This document shows, one piece after another, positions 21,794 through 32,207 of a DNA stretch of 64,000 nucleotides. The notes under the pieces were generated by a model that was not told the DNA's origin, made no database searches, and worked only from the letters and a program-made list of their open reading frames with translations. Made by a program: the position numbers and the translations under genes. Position 1 is the first letter of the stretch. Each line of letters begins with the position of its first letter. This stretch comes from Dendrobium chrysotoxum (lineage: Eukaryota > Streptophyta > Magnoliopsida > Asparagales > Orchidaceae): assembly GCA_019925795.1 (NCBI GenBank), contig CM034309.1, positions 21,384,729-21,448,728 on the forward strand. The letters are read 5' to 3'.

Positions 21794-24700
21794 ATGGAAG
21801 TGGTATACATGGTGAGACACATCAATGTCGAAGAGGAGGCCTACTACGATGATGATGAAGATGACGATCGTTGGCAACCACCGCCTAGACAAGTATATCG
21901 GCGCCGCCATGAAGCCGGGTCCACCACTGGCAGAGGTGTCCATTCCCAAGAAGAGCGAGAAGAGGCTGAGGATAATCCCTTTGCTGACGAGAACGTCACG
22001 CTCGCAGAAATGCAGAGACAAATGAAACGTCAAATGAGGGCCAAGGATAGGGAAATCTCTCAGTTGCATGAGAAAATGACAGAGATGATGACCCAAATGA
22101 CGGCAATGATGCAGATCATGCAGAGAAATGCTGCAGTTGGTTCTATGCCCAATCCTCCCCCTGATCCTCCAAACTTTCAAGTGCCGCAAGTCTCAGGAGT
22201 ACGGGACACTCCTGAAAGTGGCCACGAGGCTCAGAATACCACTCGTCAGCCTACTCCGCAGAATATCGCAAGTACCTCCGAGCCTGTGACTGCTGCACAG
22301 CTTGAAGGGATCATTATAGAAAGGATCAGGGCTATTATAGCTATTGATCAGGCAGAGAAGCTAGTGGGTAAAGGTCGCCCGTACCCGGCAGAGTATGATC
22401 AGGTGCCATACCCAAAGGGATATTCTGTGCCAAAATTCAATACTTTTGATGGCAACAAAAATCCCAGACAGCACCTGGCGCAATTCAAAGCCACCTGCGG
22501 GAATACTGGAGGGAATGATGCTCTACTCTTCCGACAATTCGTTAGCAGTTTGACAGCAGCTGCTTTCGAATGGTACGCCGAACTACCAAATGACTCTGTA
22601 AAGACATTTGCAGAGTTAGAGAATATGTTCGTGAAGAGGTTTGCCAGTGCGACCGAGAAGATAACGATCGCTGACCTTGCTCTGAATAAGAGAAAGAAGG
22701 AAGAATCAGTGACTAAATACATCACTCGCTGGCGCAATCTAAGCATGAAATGTGAGCAACAACTTGAAGAAGAACATGCCGTACAGTTGTTAATGGGAAA
22801 CATTGATGATAAAATGCAACCCTTCCTGTGCATGGCTACTATCACCACATTTCAGGACCTGCTGGACAGAGTGGCCAAGTTTGAGAAATTGAACTTGTCA
22901 AAATCAGAAAATTATTCCGATAAGCCCAAGAAAGCTAAAGCCTCAGGTGCTAGAAGAGGTGAGGCTGACTCTATATTTTTCTCCAGAGCTGATAAGGAGA
23001 AACAAGTGATTTACAATATAGACAAAGGCAAGCAGCCAATACAATATCAAGAAAAGCCTAAGCAAGTCTACAACCCTAACCCCCAGCCGAAGTTGATACT
23101 CGGGGGTAATGATAAACCACGAACTTATCAAGGCGGTGGAGAACGTCCGAGGCAAACAACGGGAACTGGTGATCGAACGTTCCCCTCCCTCAAAGACAAA
23201 ATGAATAAGGAATATTCATTCAAGAGGGAAAGTGTCGCCAAGTTATTTCGACAAGCATTGAAAGCGGGTTTAGAACTGCCAGAGTGCAAGAGACCCGAGG
23301 AGTCAAAACATAGTGGCGACCCAAACTACTGCCCATATCATCGGGTGATGAGTCATCCAATCGAAGATTGCTATGTCTTTAAAGATTGGCTTGAAAGAAA
23401 ATATCGAAGAGTAGAGCTCACATTGTCCGATAATGTGCTGACTCACCCCAGAAAAGAGTCAACTCGGGTAGTTACGACTTCTTCCGTAGCCCCGATTGAA
23501 GAAAGGAGAAAAGGGAAGAAGCCGATTTCAGAAGAACAGTGGGAGACTGTGGTCTCTAAGAAAACTGTGAAAATGTTGAAACAGCTTGAAGAAGTTCCAT
23601 GTGTAAAATGGAAATCTCCCACTGAGCCGGTGATAGACCCCAAGGCTCTGCCCGTGGTGCGAGCGTCTGCTTCTAAACAGTTTCCCAACCAAGTTGGAAC
23701 TTCAAAGTCTGGAAAGAAAAAATCCTCCAAGAAGAAGACAAAACTGAAGAAGCCCAAGGAGAAGAAAACAGCAACCCAAAGGGTTATAGATAGTCTGGAT
23801 GAATACTACCAGACCGCGAGGCGTTCTATTAAGCTTGCTGACTTTATGTCAGAGCTCAAGATTGACAAAGCAGAAGAGGCTGATGAGGATCCTCTTCCCA
23901 CAGAAGTCTGTCGGGTCATTTCAGCAACGCCAATAACTCTGACAAAAGAAAAATATGTCAGAAAGATGATCGTTGAAACCTGTCTGGCAACATCGTCAAT
24001 GGACTACAGCTCAGAGGAGGATCTGCATTTTCCAAAGACAGATGAATCTGATCCCGATATAGCGTCGCAGATAGGACACGTAAATCTGGGAGGTGATTCT
24101 GAGTCAACGAATGAATCCCTAGACGCGACGATGGCAGACTCTGAAGAAAATGCACCGTCAAATGAATCTGATCCAGAAGAGATCGCTCAAGTGCAGTTGA
24201 GAAGTGGCAAGATACTACCACCTCCGCCAAAGAAAGGAATATTCAATAAGGATAAGGGAAAAGAGATAGTTGTCAACGAAGACATTATCTCCGAGGATCC
24301 CAAGAAGAAACATACTCCAGTTAAGGGAATAGATTATAATATTTTATCCCATCTGAGGAAGATCCCTGCCCAGCTCAGCATATACGACGCTCTGGTGATG
24401 TCCAAGGATCTTCGGGAGATTTTGATTCAGGCTCTCAAAGACCCCGAAAGATATGAGGCGTACTTCGCTGAGCGCAACCTGACTGAGGTCCTGCAAGCTC
24501 GAAATGAACCGTTCATCACTTTTACTGAGGACGACATGATGCTTGGGACGGCAGACCACAATCGACCTCTGTATGTTACTGCAGAGAGTGACGATTTGGT
24601 AATCAGTCGAATTCTGATCGACCCTGGATCCTCCATCAACCTCATGAGCTTAAAAGCACTAAGGTCTTTGTGCCTTAACGTGGAACACCTTGGGCCAGAT

Positions 24701-27700
24701 AAGCTTATGGTACATGGTTTTAATGAGAAAGGGCAGAAAACCCTTGGATCGTTTATGCTCCCTCTTGTCTTTGGAGAATTCCATACAGAAGCTAAATTTC
24801 ATGTAATTGATGCGGACACTTCATTCAAGGCGCTCCTGGGCCGCCCCTGGCTGCATGAATATGGCGTTGTCCCGTCAACACTACATCAGTGCATGAAGTA
24901 TCTCAGGGATGGAGAAGAGTTCAGGATCTCTGGCGACATCCAGCCCTTCACAGTCCACGAAGCAACAGTCTATGAAGATGCGCAGTATTTCATGCCAAAG
25001 AAGCAGAGACTGTCAAACTCTCTGAAGGCTCAAGCATCAAATCCAAAGAGTGCAAAGCGACCTGAACAAAAAAGTGAGAAAAAGCAGGTGGGTAGAAAGA
25101 AGGCAACGCCGACTCTTCCCAAAGAAGCTACCACTGCCACTTCTAAAGAAAGGAAACGTGTACCTCACCTTGGGAGCGACACAGATGAAGATAATGTCAC
25201 CCCCGCAAAATCCCAAAGGGTATGTCGTTCGATGGACGAATGGAGTAGGGAGGTCGCATATTCAAATGATGACTATGACTACGACTCTATCTATATGAAC
25301 ATGGTACAAGAGGTATTCTCTAGAAGAATAGATAGCCTGTCAATCTCAGATAGCGTGCTCGTAGTCACTCGTATTCCCCTACAGTATTTTAAAGAAATAA
25401 TTCAACGAGATGTGCATAAAGTTGAAGAACTTGTAACCCTTTATCTGCCTCCAATCAGAAAGGGGATCGAGTCAGGGAATATATTCTACTCCGTAGGAAA
25501 GGATGAAGAAGTGAATCGTGATTGGGACCATGTCTTCATTGATTCTGAAGAATTACTACCTACGAGGCTACCTAGGTTTAATACCAAAGGTATTCAAAGA
25601 ATGTTGCGAAAGTGGATCAATGTTCCCACCCCCAAGCGACAACTTCGTATGTGCCTAAGTCTCTGGTATGGAAGGAATCCACGTCCAATGCGGCGGAAGG
25701 AGATGAATGCATATAAAGGTATTGGATTCGTCAGGCGAAAATGCATCCGGAAGGAGACTTGCCGAGCCATCACTTGCAGGGAAGTTGAACCCAATGACGA
25801 GTCTGATGAAGAGGTCTATGAAGTTGATGATTACGATGATCAGCCTCTAGAGGCCAAGCCTGCACCAGAAGAGCTTGAAGATGGTGGACAGGCAACCACT
25901 ATGGACGAACTAAAAGAAGTCAACTTGGGAACCGAGGATGACCCTCGCCCGACCTTCATTAGTTCCCTTCTGCCGGAAGATCAAGTGGAAGAGATAAAAG
26001 AACTCCTCTGTGAATTCAGGGATTGCTTTGCCTGGACATATGCTGAAATGCCTGGCTTATCCCCTGAGGTAGCAGTTCATAGGTTGGCAATCAAACCGGA
26101 TGTCGCACCCGTCAAACAAGCTCCAAGAAGAATGAGATTGGAGATTGAAGAGCAGGTGATTGCTGAAACCAAAAAGCTCATAGAAGCGGGCTTCATCCGT
26201 GAAGAGAAATACGCTGACTGGATCGCCAATATTGTCCCCGTGAAGAAGAAGAATGGACAGATTCGTATCTGTATTGACTTTCGGGACCTCAACAAGGCGT
26301 GTCCAAAAGATGATTTTCCGCTGCCTGTATCCGAACTCCTAGTAGACAACACGTCAAATTATGACATGTTCTCGTTTATGGATGGATCGTCGGGATACAA
26401 CCAGATCAAGATGGCTCCCGAGGATGAAAGGCATACGTCATTCAGAACGCCCATCGGCATTTTCTGCTATACGGTCATGCCCTTCGGATTGAAGAACGCT
26501 GGTGCCACCTACCAACGGGCGATGACACGTATTTTTGATGAATTAATACATCAGAAGGTCGAGTGCTATGTAGATGACCTTGTCGTTAAGAGCATAGACC
26601 GAAAAGAGCATCTAAATGACTTAAGAATTGTATTTGGGAGAATCAGAAAGTTTGATCTGAAAATGAATCCTCTCAAATGTGCTTTCGGGGTCTCCTCCGG
26701 CAAATTTTTGGGGTATGTCATTCGTCACCGAGGCATAGAAGTTGTTCCCAATAAAATCAAGGCAATCATAGAGATGCCACCGCCAAGAAGCCTTCGTCAA
26801 CTCCGCTCCTTGCAAGGGCAGTTGGCTTTCATTCGGCGATTCATATCAAATCTATCGGGTAGGTGCCAGCCATTTTCAAAATTGATGAAGAAAGACATTC
26901 GATTCAAGTGGGATGAAGAATGTCAAGGAGCTTTTGATAGCATCAAAAGATACCTGTTAAATCCGCCCATCCTCGCAGCGCCAATTCCGGGGAAGCCTCT
27001 TATACTATATACAGCGGCACTAGAAGAGTCCCTTGGAGCATTACTAGCTCAGCACAGTGAGGAAGGAAAAGAAAATGCACTCTACTATATCAGTCGGAGA
27101 TTAATCGGAGCAGAGATACGATATTCTCCAATTGAGAAACATTGTCTGGCATTGATCTTTGCAGTCCAGAAACTTCGCCACTACATGTTATCTCATAAAA
27201 TCACCTTGATATCAAGGATCGATCCGCTGAAGTTCTTGATGACAAGACCAGCGTTGACATGTCGTTTGGCAAGGTGGGCAGTGCTATTACTACAATTTGA
27301 TATAGTGTACATGCCACAGAAAGCAGTAAAGGGACAAGTTTTGGCAGATTTTCTCGCCGCACATCCAATCCCAGCTGACTCTCCGCTCAATGATGATTTG
27401 CCAGATGAACAAATCATGCAGGTTGATGAAGAAGAAAAGGTACCGTTTTGGGAGATGTACTTTGATGGGGCATCGTCTATCAAGTCTCCCAAACCTCCAA
27501 ATCTTGCAAAGGCCCAAGCTGGCATCGGTCTAGTCTTTATAGAACCCGAGGGAGGCATAATGAGATTCTCGTTCAGTCTAACTGAACCTCGGACCAATAA
27601 TGAAGCCGAATACGAAGCTCTAATAGCAGGACTGGAGATTGCAATTGATATCCAAATCACAGATCTTCAGATTTTTGGTGATTCTCAACTTGTGATAAAT

Positions 27701-29368
27701 CAAGTCCTGGGCATTTACAAGATTTGCAAGCTTGAATTGGCCCACTATCACCGACGAGCTCTCGAGCTTCTAAAACAAATATCGAATGTCAAGATAACTC
27801 AAGTTCCTCGAGGACAGAATACAAAAGCAGATTGTCTAGCTAAACTGGCCAAGGAGCTTGCATATGAAGATAAGAGGCCACCTATATTCATTGCAGTTGA
27901 AAATCGCCTGGTCTTAGAGCCAGCAACCCTACAATTCCCGCAGGCAGAGGGAATACCAGGTTCGAGCCAACAGGATGCAGCCCCGGTTGATCCTCAACCT
28001 CACCAACAAATCACTGTTAAAAATCAACCAGGGGAACGTCCAGCAGTAAAAAGACGAAGAACTGGTAGATTCTCGGAGTCGTGGTTGGATTGCCTAGATG
28101 TTGAAGTCGAAGACGATTGGAGGCAACCATTCGTCGACTACTTCAAAGAAAGGAAACTTCCAACAGATAAATCTCTGGCTGCACAAATTAGAAAAAGAGC
28201 ATTGCGATACGCGTTTGTCAATAATACGCTATATCGGCGAGCTTTTGATCAAATGTGGCTAAGGTGCCTAGGGACCAAAGAATCTGATAAAGTAGTAACA
28301 GAAGTACATGAAGGACTCTGCGGAGCACATCAGTCAGGTCCCAAGATGGCTACTAAAATTAAAAGAATGGGTTATTACTGGCCTACGATGGTGAGAGATT
28401 GTATCAACCACGCTAAGAAGTGCCACGAGTGTCAGATTCACGGTGATGTCATTCATCAACCGCCAAATCCACTGCATCCAACAATTGCATCCTGGCCATT
28501 TGAATGTTGGGGCACAGACATAATTGGGCCGATAGATCCGCCGTCTTCGGCAGGACACCGCTTTATACTGGCAGCAACAGACTATTTTTCTAAGTGGGCA
28601 GAAGCGGCACCATTCAGGGAAGTTACGTCCGAGCACGTGATCAGCTTCTTTACCCACAACGTCGTCTACAGATTCGGTGTACCACGCCGTGTGATCTCAG
28701 ACAATGGCACAGCATTCAAAAGCACGAAAATCTACAAGTTTGTAGATCGTCACAAGATTGACTGGCGGTACTCGTCTATATATAACCCAAGAGCCAATGG
28801 CTTGGCAGAGGCCTTCAACAAGACGCTGGTGAAGTTGTTGAAGAAGATCCTCACCAAGAACAAAAGAGAATGGCATACGAAGATGGCAGAAGCGTTGTGG
28901 GCGTATCGTACAACCTACAAAACACCAACCAAAGCCACTCCCTACTCACTAGTGTTCGGGGCTGAAGCCGTCTTACCACTAGAAGTTGAACTACCATCTC
29001 TTCGGGTCGCTATCCAGAATGAGCTCACTCAAGAGCAGAATGCTCGCCTAAGAATGGAGGAGCTCGATGCACTCGACGAAGTTAGATTGCAAGCCCAACA
29101 AAACTTAGAGATCTACCATGAAAGGATGGCAAAATCATTTGATCAGATGGTGCGCCCTCGATCCTTTCAAGAAGGAGAATTGGTCATGGTGCTGAGAAGA
29201 TCAATCATCCCTCACCGAAAAATTGGTGGCAAGTTCGTATCCAACTGGGAAGGCCCATTCGTCATCGAGAAGGTGTACCAAGGAGGAGCCTACCAGCTTA
29301 TCGATCTGCACGGTCAGAGGCCTATGCCACCGATCAACGGTCGACATCTAAAGAAGTACCATGCATAA
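21794..29368 (+). CDS. Ogre/Tat gag-pol polyprotein (gag, protease, RT, RNase H, aRNase H, integrase)
   Basis: One uninterrupted frame of about 2520 codons; 21794 is the first ATG, but the frame is open back to the ORF1 stop at 21752. Domains by nucleotide position: acidic start and coiled region (21830-22130); gag core with FDGNKNPRQHLAQF and FEWYAELP (22436-22810); a Cys/His cluster CPYHRVMSHPIEDCYVFK (about 23330); a lysine-rich linker; aspartic protease with ILIDPGSS (24611-24634); reverse transcriptase (about 26080-26700) with MPFGLKNAGATYQR and catalytic YVDD at 26567-26578; the first RNase H with ILYTAALEESLGALLAQ (26998-27250); the second, plant-type RNase H with YFDGASS, EAEYEALIAGL and GDSQLV (27449-27850), diagnostic of the Tat lineage; integrase with a zinc-binding HHCC region (28318-28440), D of WGTDIIGP (28508), D of SDNGTAF (28696) and E of NGLAEAFNK (28796); and a C-terminal GPFVIEKVY...NGRHLKKY tail. 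All catalytic residues visible are intact. Confidence 0.96.
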   Translation: MEVVYMVRHINVEEEAYYDDDEDDDRWQPPPRQVYRRRHEAGSTTGRGVHSQEEREEAEDNPFADENVTLAEMQRQMKRQMRAKDREISQLHEKMTEMMTQMTAMMQIMQRNAAVGSMPNPPPDPPNFQVPQVSGVRDTPESGHEAQNTTRQPTPQNIASTSEPVTAAQLEGIIIERIRAIIAIDQAEKLVGKGRPYPAEYDQVPYPKGYSVPKFNTFDGNKNPRQHLAQFKATCGNTGGNDALLFRQFVSSLTAAAFEWYAELPNDSVKTFAELENMFVKRFASATEKITIADLALNKRKKEESVTKYITRWRNLSMKCEQQLEEEHAVQLLMGNIDDKMQPFLCMATITTFQDLLDRVAKFEKLNLSKSENYSDKPKKAKASGARRGEADSIFFSRADKEKQVIYNIDKGKQPIQYQEKPKQVYNPNPQPKLILGGNDKPRTYQGGGERPRQTTGTGDRTFPSLKDKMNKEYSFKRESVAKLFRQALKAGLELPECKRPEESKHSGDPNYCPYHRVMSHPIEDCYVFKDWLERKYRRVELTLSDNVLTHPRKESTRVVTTSSVAPIEERRKGKKPISEEQWETVVSKKTVKMLKQLEEVPCVKWKSPTEPVIDPKALPVVRASASKQFPNQVGTSKSGKKKSSKKKTKLKKPKEKKTATQRVIDSLDEYYQTARRSIKLADFMSELKIDKAEEADEDPLPTEVCRVISATPITLTKEKYVRKMIVETCLATSSMDYSSEEDLHFPKTDESDPDIASQIGHVNLGGDSESTNESLDATMADSEENAPSNESDPEEIAQVQLRSGKILPPPPKKGIFNKDKGKEIVVNEDIISEDPKKKHTPVKGIDYNILSHLRKIPAQLSIYDALVMSKDLREILIQALKDPERYEAYFAERNLTEVLQARNEPFITFTEDDMMLGTADHNRPLYVTAESDDLVISRILIDPGSSINLMSLKALRSLCLNVEHLGPDKLMVHGFNEKGQKTLGSFMLPLVFGEFHTEAKFHVIDADTSFKALLGRPWLHEYGVVPSTLHQCMKYLRDGEEFRISGDIQPFTVHEATVYEDAQYFMPKKQRLSNSLKAQASNPKSAKRPEQKSEKKQVGRKKATPTLPKEATTATSKERKRVPHLGSDTDEDNVTPAKSQRVCRSMDEWSREVAYSNDDYDYDSIYMNMVQEVFSRRIDSLSISDSVLVVTRIPLQYFKEIIQRDVHKVEELVTLYLPPIRKGIESGNIFYSVGKDEEVNRDWDHVFIDSEELLPTRLPRFNTKGIQRMLRKWINVPTPKRQLRMCLSLWYGRNPRPMRRKEMNAYKGIGFVRRKCIRKETCRAITCREVEPNDESDEEVYEVDDYDDQPLEAKPAPEELEDGGQATTMDELKEVNLGTEDDPRPTFISSLLPEDQVEEIKELLCEFRDCFAWTYAEMPGLSPEVAVHRLAIKPDVAPVKQAPRRMRLEIEEQVIAETKKLIEAGFIREEKYADWIANIVPVKKKNGQIRICIDFRDLNKACPKDDFPLPVSELLVDNTSNYDMFSFMDGSSGYNQIKMAPEDERHTSFRTPIGIFCYTVMPFGLKNAGATYQRAMTRIFDELIHQKVECYVDDLVVKSIDRKEHLNDLRIVFGRIRKFDLKMNPLKCAFGVSSGKFLGYVIRHRGIEVVPNKIKAIIEMPPPRSLRQLRSLQGQLAFIRRFISNLSGRCQPFSKLMKKDIRFKWDEECQGAFDSIKRYLLNPPILAAPIPGKPLILYTAALEESLGALLAQHSEEGKENALYYISRRLIGAEIRYSPIEKHCLALIFAVQKLRHYMLSHKITLISRIDPLKFLMTRPALTCRLARWAVLLLQFDIVYMPQKAVKGQVLADFLAAHPIPADSPLNDDLPDEQIMQVDEEEKVPFWEMYFDGASSIKSPKPPNLAKAQAGIGLVFIEPEGGIMRFSFSLTEPRTNNEAEYEALIAGLEIAIDIQITDLQIFGDSQLVINQVLGIYKICKLELAHYHRRALELLKQISNVKITQVPRGQNTKADCLAKLAKELAYEDKRPPIFIAVENRLVLEPATLQFPQAEGIPGSSQQDAAPVDPQPHQQITVKNQPGERPAVKRRRTGRFSESWLDCLDVEVEDDWRQPFVDYFKERKLPTDKSLAAQIRKRALRYAFVNNTLYRRAFDQMWLRCLGTKESDKVVTEVHEGLCGAHQSGPKMATKIKRMGYYWPTMVRDCINHAKKCHECQIHGDVIHQPPNPLHPTIASWPFECWGTDIIGPIDPPSSAGHRFILAATDYFSKWAEAAPFREVTSEHVISFFTHNVVYRFGVPRRVISDNGTAFKSTKIYKFVDRHKIDWRYSSIYNPRANGLAEAFNKTLVKLLKKILTKNKREWHTKMAEALWAYRTTYKTPTKATPYSLVFGAEAVLPLEVELPSLRVAIQNELTQEQNARLRMEELDALDEVRLQAQQNLEIYHERMAKSFDQMVRPRSFQEGELVMVLRRSIIPHRKIGGKFVSNWEGPFVIEKVYQGGAYQLIDLHGQRPMPPINGRHLKKYHA

Positions 29369-29507
29369 GATTGCCCGAAGAAATGTTATGCTTAACGTAC
29401 TCTGTATTTCATGCATGTTTATTAACATATACACTTTACATTTTACATTTTTGAAATTCTCTTGTGTTGCAAGAATGCATTTCAAAATCTCCCTGCAGGA
29501 CGGGGGC

Positions 29508-29573
29508 ATTTTAAATATTTATTCGGGTCGACATCGCGCTGCATGCCGAGATCCCCGAATAAATATTTAAAAT
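29508..29573. repeat. Perfect 20-bp-stem hairpin A in the pol-LTR spacer
   Basis: Left arm 29508-29527 (ATTTTAAATATTTATTCGGG) and right arm 29554-29573 are perfect complements, with a 26-nt loop (29528-29553). The arm is preceded by CGGGGGC, resembling the end of the polypurine tract. Its partner is hairpin B at 30833. Confidence 0.95.
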
Positions 29574-29761
29574 CACCGACGCAAATATTCTTTCATACTA
29601 AAGAATACAACGAATTCTTTTCAAAGTATGTGCAGGTGGTCTTTCAAAAGATCGAGACATCACCTTCTCCAACGTACAAAAATTCGAAAGTCAAAAGAGG
29701 AGACTTTCGCAACTACACACTCTAACAAATTGAGCCAGAACAACCTGAAGCCTTTCAGCAG

Positions 29762-30246
29762 CCTGAAGCTTAAGGTTCGAGTGGGTGTAAGAGGTCGGAT
29801 CCAACACGCCCAAATATGGCCGGATCGCTGGCAGCTCCGTCTACTCAACAAGCCATAAGAAAGGCCGTAGTAGCGGAAACCCCACTTCGTCGACCCGTCA
29901 GTAGGGACTGTAGGAAGCACGAAGGCAAATTTGACTCGACAAGTTCAAGTGAGCGTAGTCTATCAAGTTCTCCTAATTGACTGGAGAATCAAAGTTCCAA
30001 TGGGAAGAAGGAATCTCGAGCAACTACCAAATTCGTGTAGGCTCTAAATCCTCAACGACGAAGGAAGACTCCAAACCTATCAACTTCAGCAAAATCAGCA
30101 TTGGGAAGCACATTTCTCCTAGCTCAAGTCTGAAGCCTGAATGGGTGTAAGAGGTCGGATCCAACAAGCCCAAATATGGCCGGATCGCTGGCAGCTCCAT
30201 CTACTCAACACGCCATAAGAAAGGCCGTAGTAGAGGAACCCCCATT
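29762..30246 (+). repeat. 120-bp direct repeat pair in the spacer
   Basis: 29762-29886 and 30128-30246 share gggtgtaagaggtcggatcc, then aaatatggccggatcgctgg and ccataagaaaggccgtagta, with a few substitutions. The separation is about 365 bp. No function is evident. Confidence 0.85.
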
Positions 30247-30399
30247 TCAGCAACCAGAGGACGAAGAGCTGTCAAATCCCAGCTCGCCCAATCTGATGAA
30301 CTCAAGTGACTCAGATTAAAGTCTCCTCAAATGGTTATGGATTAAGGTACTACCTACATTTGGTACTATCAATCAAATCCGAAACCTGCAAATCCTTCA

Positions 30400-30770
30400 A
30401 CAAATCCGTAAAGCATCAAGTTAGGATCGAAGGAACTTTTCTTCCACAAGTCCGCGAAAGCATAAAGCAAAGGACCGAAGAATTTATCCCAGAGTTCATG
30501 AAAAGCCTAAGGCTGAACTAAGAGAATTCTGTCATCAACAAGTCCGTTATGCACAAAGCTCTGGACCGATGACTTTTCGCCAACGACCTAATACAATCCT
30601 AAAAGGGTTGAGGTCACCGGCAACCACTCCTTCATCAAGCCCGCCAAAGCTAGAAGCAAAGGGCAGAAGGTACAAAATCACCTGACAAGTCAGTAAAGAC
30701 AAATCAGGCAATTCTCCATCAATGCCCGCAGCACAAAGCATAGGGCAGAAGGAACCAAAATCTCAGGAAA
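30400..30770 (+). repeat. Degenerate tandem units in the spacer
   Basis: Five or so diverged units with the pattern (a/c)aa(g/t)CCG(c/t)...AAAGC...AAAGG(R)C(M)GAAG, each followed by a variable stretch (near 30403, 30450, 30541, 30640 and 30722). Spacing is roughly 50-100 bp. Confidence 0.55.
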
Positions 30771-30832
30771 GCTAAAGCTATGAAAAGAGGTATCCCGAAC
30801 GACATCTACAAGTGTCCCTGAAGGCTGGGGGC

Positions 30833-30898
30833 ATTTTAAATATTTATTTGGGTCGACATCGCGCTGCGTGCCGAGATCCCCAAATAAATATTTAAAAT
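30833..30898. repeat. Perfect 20-bp-stem hairpin B in the pol-LTR spacer
   Basis: Left arm 30833-30852 (ATTTTAAATATTTATTTGGG) and right arm 30879-30898 are perfect complements around a 26-nt loop. Compared with hairpin A one stem pair has changed from C-G to T-A on both sides, so pairing is kept. The loop differs by one base (A to G). It is preceded by GGGGGC, as in hairpin A. Confidence 0.95.
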
Positions 30899-31732
30899 TA
30901 TTTACTTCATCATCAACACAACTTGAAGTACAACCACAGAAATCACAGGAGCAATAAAAAGAGAGCTCGTCAACAGTAGAATTCACAAAAATGCTTTATT
31001 TTATTAATTCAGAATCCATATTCAAATTTTCAGTTCTCTTTTACAAGTTTACATCAACAGAAAAGGAGAAAAGTAAAATGTCCTTCGCAGAGGACTACAA
31101 ATTTGTCTCCTAAACTATGCCTGAAGAGGAAGTCAACAGCTCTGCTCAGCTCCTTCCAAAGACCAGGTACTCTGCACTTCTGAAACCTGCACAAGGCAAC
31201 AAGGGTCAGTAAGCAGCCAAAGAAAGAAAAGAAACAGAACAAACAAACTAAAAACGTACCAGAACCAAATCTCCAGTGGTAGTTGACTGACTGGATCCTA
31301 TCTCTGTAGTGACCTGCACAAGAAACAAAGAATTGTCAGTACAGTTATAAAATCAGAACTGAAAAATTAAGAAAGCAGTAGTGTCAAAAGAAGAACAGAG
31401 AGTGGCATTACTATATACTATCATCAACCTACAAAGTGCTACTTTAGGGAGTTGGGTATAAAATGCTCTATCAGTATCTTTTGGATCTCTACCTAACTAA
31501 AGCCAGCATGTCAATCCTCTTACTGATTACAAGAGCATCTAAAGATCTATGAAGACACCGAGACAGACTCTTGAAGATCTACATGATGATAATCTTGGTG
31601 TGACATCCAAGCAAATTTTTTGGAGATCCACTAAAGGGAGACCTTAGTGTGACATCTAGAGCAAATATCTAGAGATCCACAGGGTCAGTCAGCTCACAAC
31701 AAACGTGATTCTCTCTAGACGAGAACCACATT

Positions 31733-31746
31733 TGTTGGGGGGCATT
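31733..31746 (+). other. Polypurine tract region of the Ogre element
   Basis: TTGGGGGGCATT lies immediately before the 3' LTR TG at 31747. This is the expected position for the plus-strand primer of an LTR retrotransposon. Confidence 0.75.
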
Positions 31747-32162
31747 TGTTGACCCTTGTATAATACCCAAAAAAAATAATAATAATAAAAGCATACCTCT
31801 GCCGCAAATCCCGCCACATCTACAGTGCTCGTACACTGTGATCGGCGCCGCTCCAGTCTCGTCCCCGCAATTCCCGCTCTTGATCGCTGCACTCCGACCT
31901 CTTTAAAAGCCAACCGATCGGACTCCCTCTTCTCCTACTCGCAAAGCTCCGAACCCCTTCTTCTCCTCTCGCAATCTTCTTCTACGCTACGACCGAACTC
32001 CCTCTCCACCTCCTATTCGCGAATCCTCCGACTCGACCCCTTCCCGTTCGCCCTTTGCAAGACCTCCGATCCACATCTCCCGTCGATCCCTACCTCGCGA
32101 CTCCAGCAACCGACCTCCCTTCCTCATTCCTGTCGCCATAAGCTAGCCGGTCTCCCTGCTCT

Positions 32163-32164
<2 letters not shown>

Positions 32165-32203
<39 letters not shown>
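32165..32203. repeat. (GA)n microsatellite in the 3' LTR
   Basis: About 19 uninterrupted GA units. The 5' LTR copy is shorter and keeps the flanking GATC that is lost here. Confidence 0.9.

Positions 32204-32207
<4 letters not shown>

Larger units (their letters stand above)
29369..31746 (+). other. Repeat-rich untranslated spacer between pol and the 3' LTR
   Basis: About 2.4 kb with no conserved coding. It contains two near-identical long hairpins (29508-29573 and 30833-30898), a 120-bp direct repeat (29762-29886 and 30128-30246), and a run of degenerate units each built on aa(g)tCCGC..AAAGC...GGRCMGAAG (30400-30770). It ends in the polypurine tract (about 31733-31746). Tat and Ogre elements often carry such spacers. 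Confidence 0.8.
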
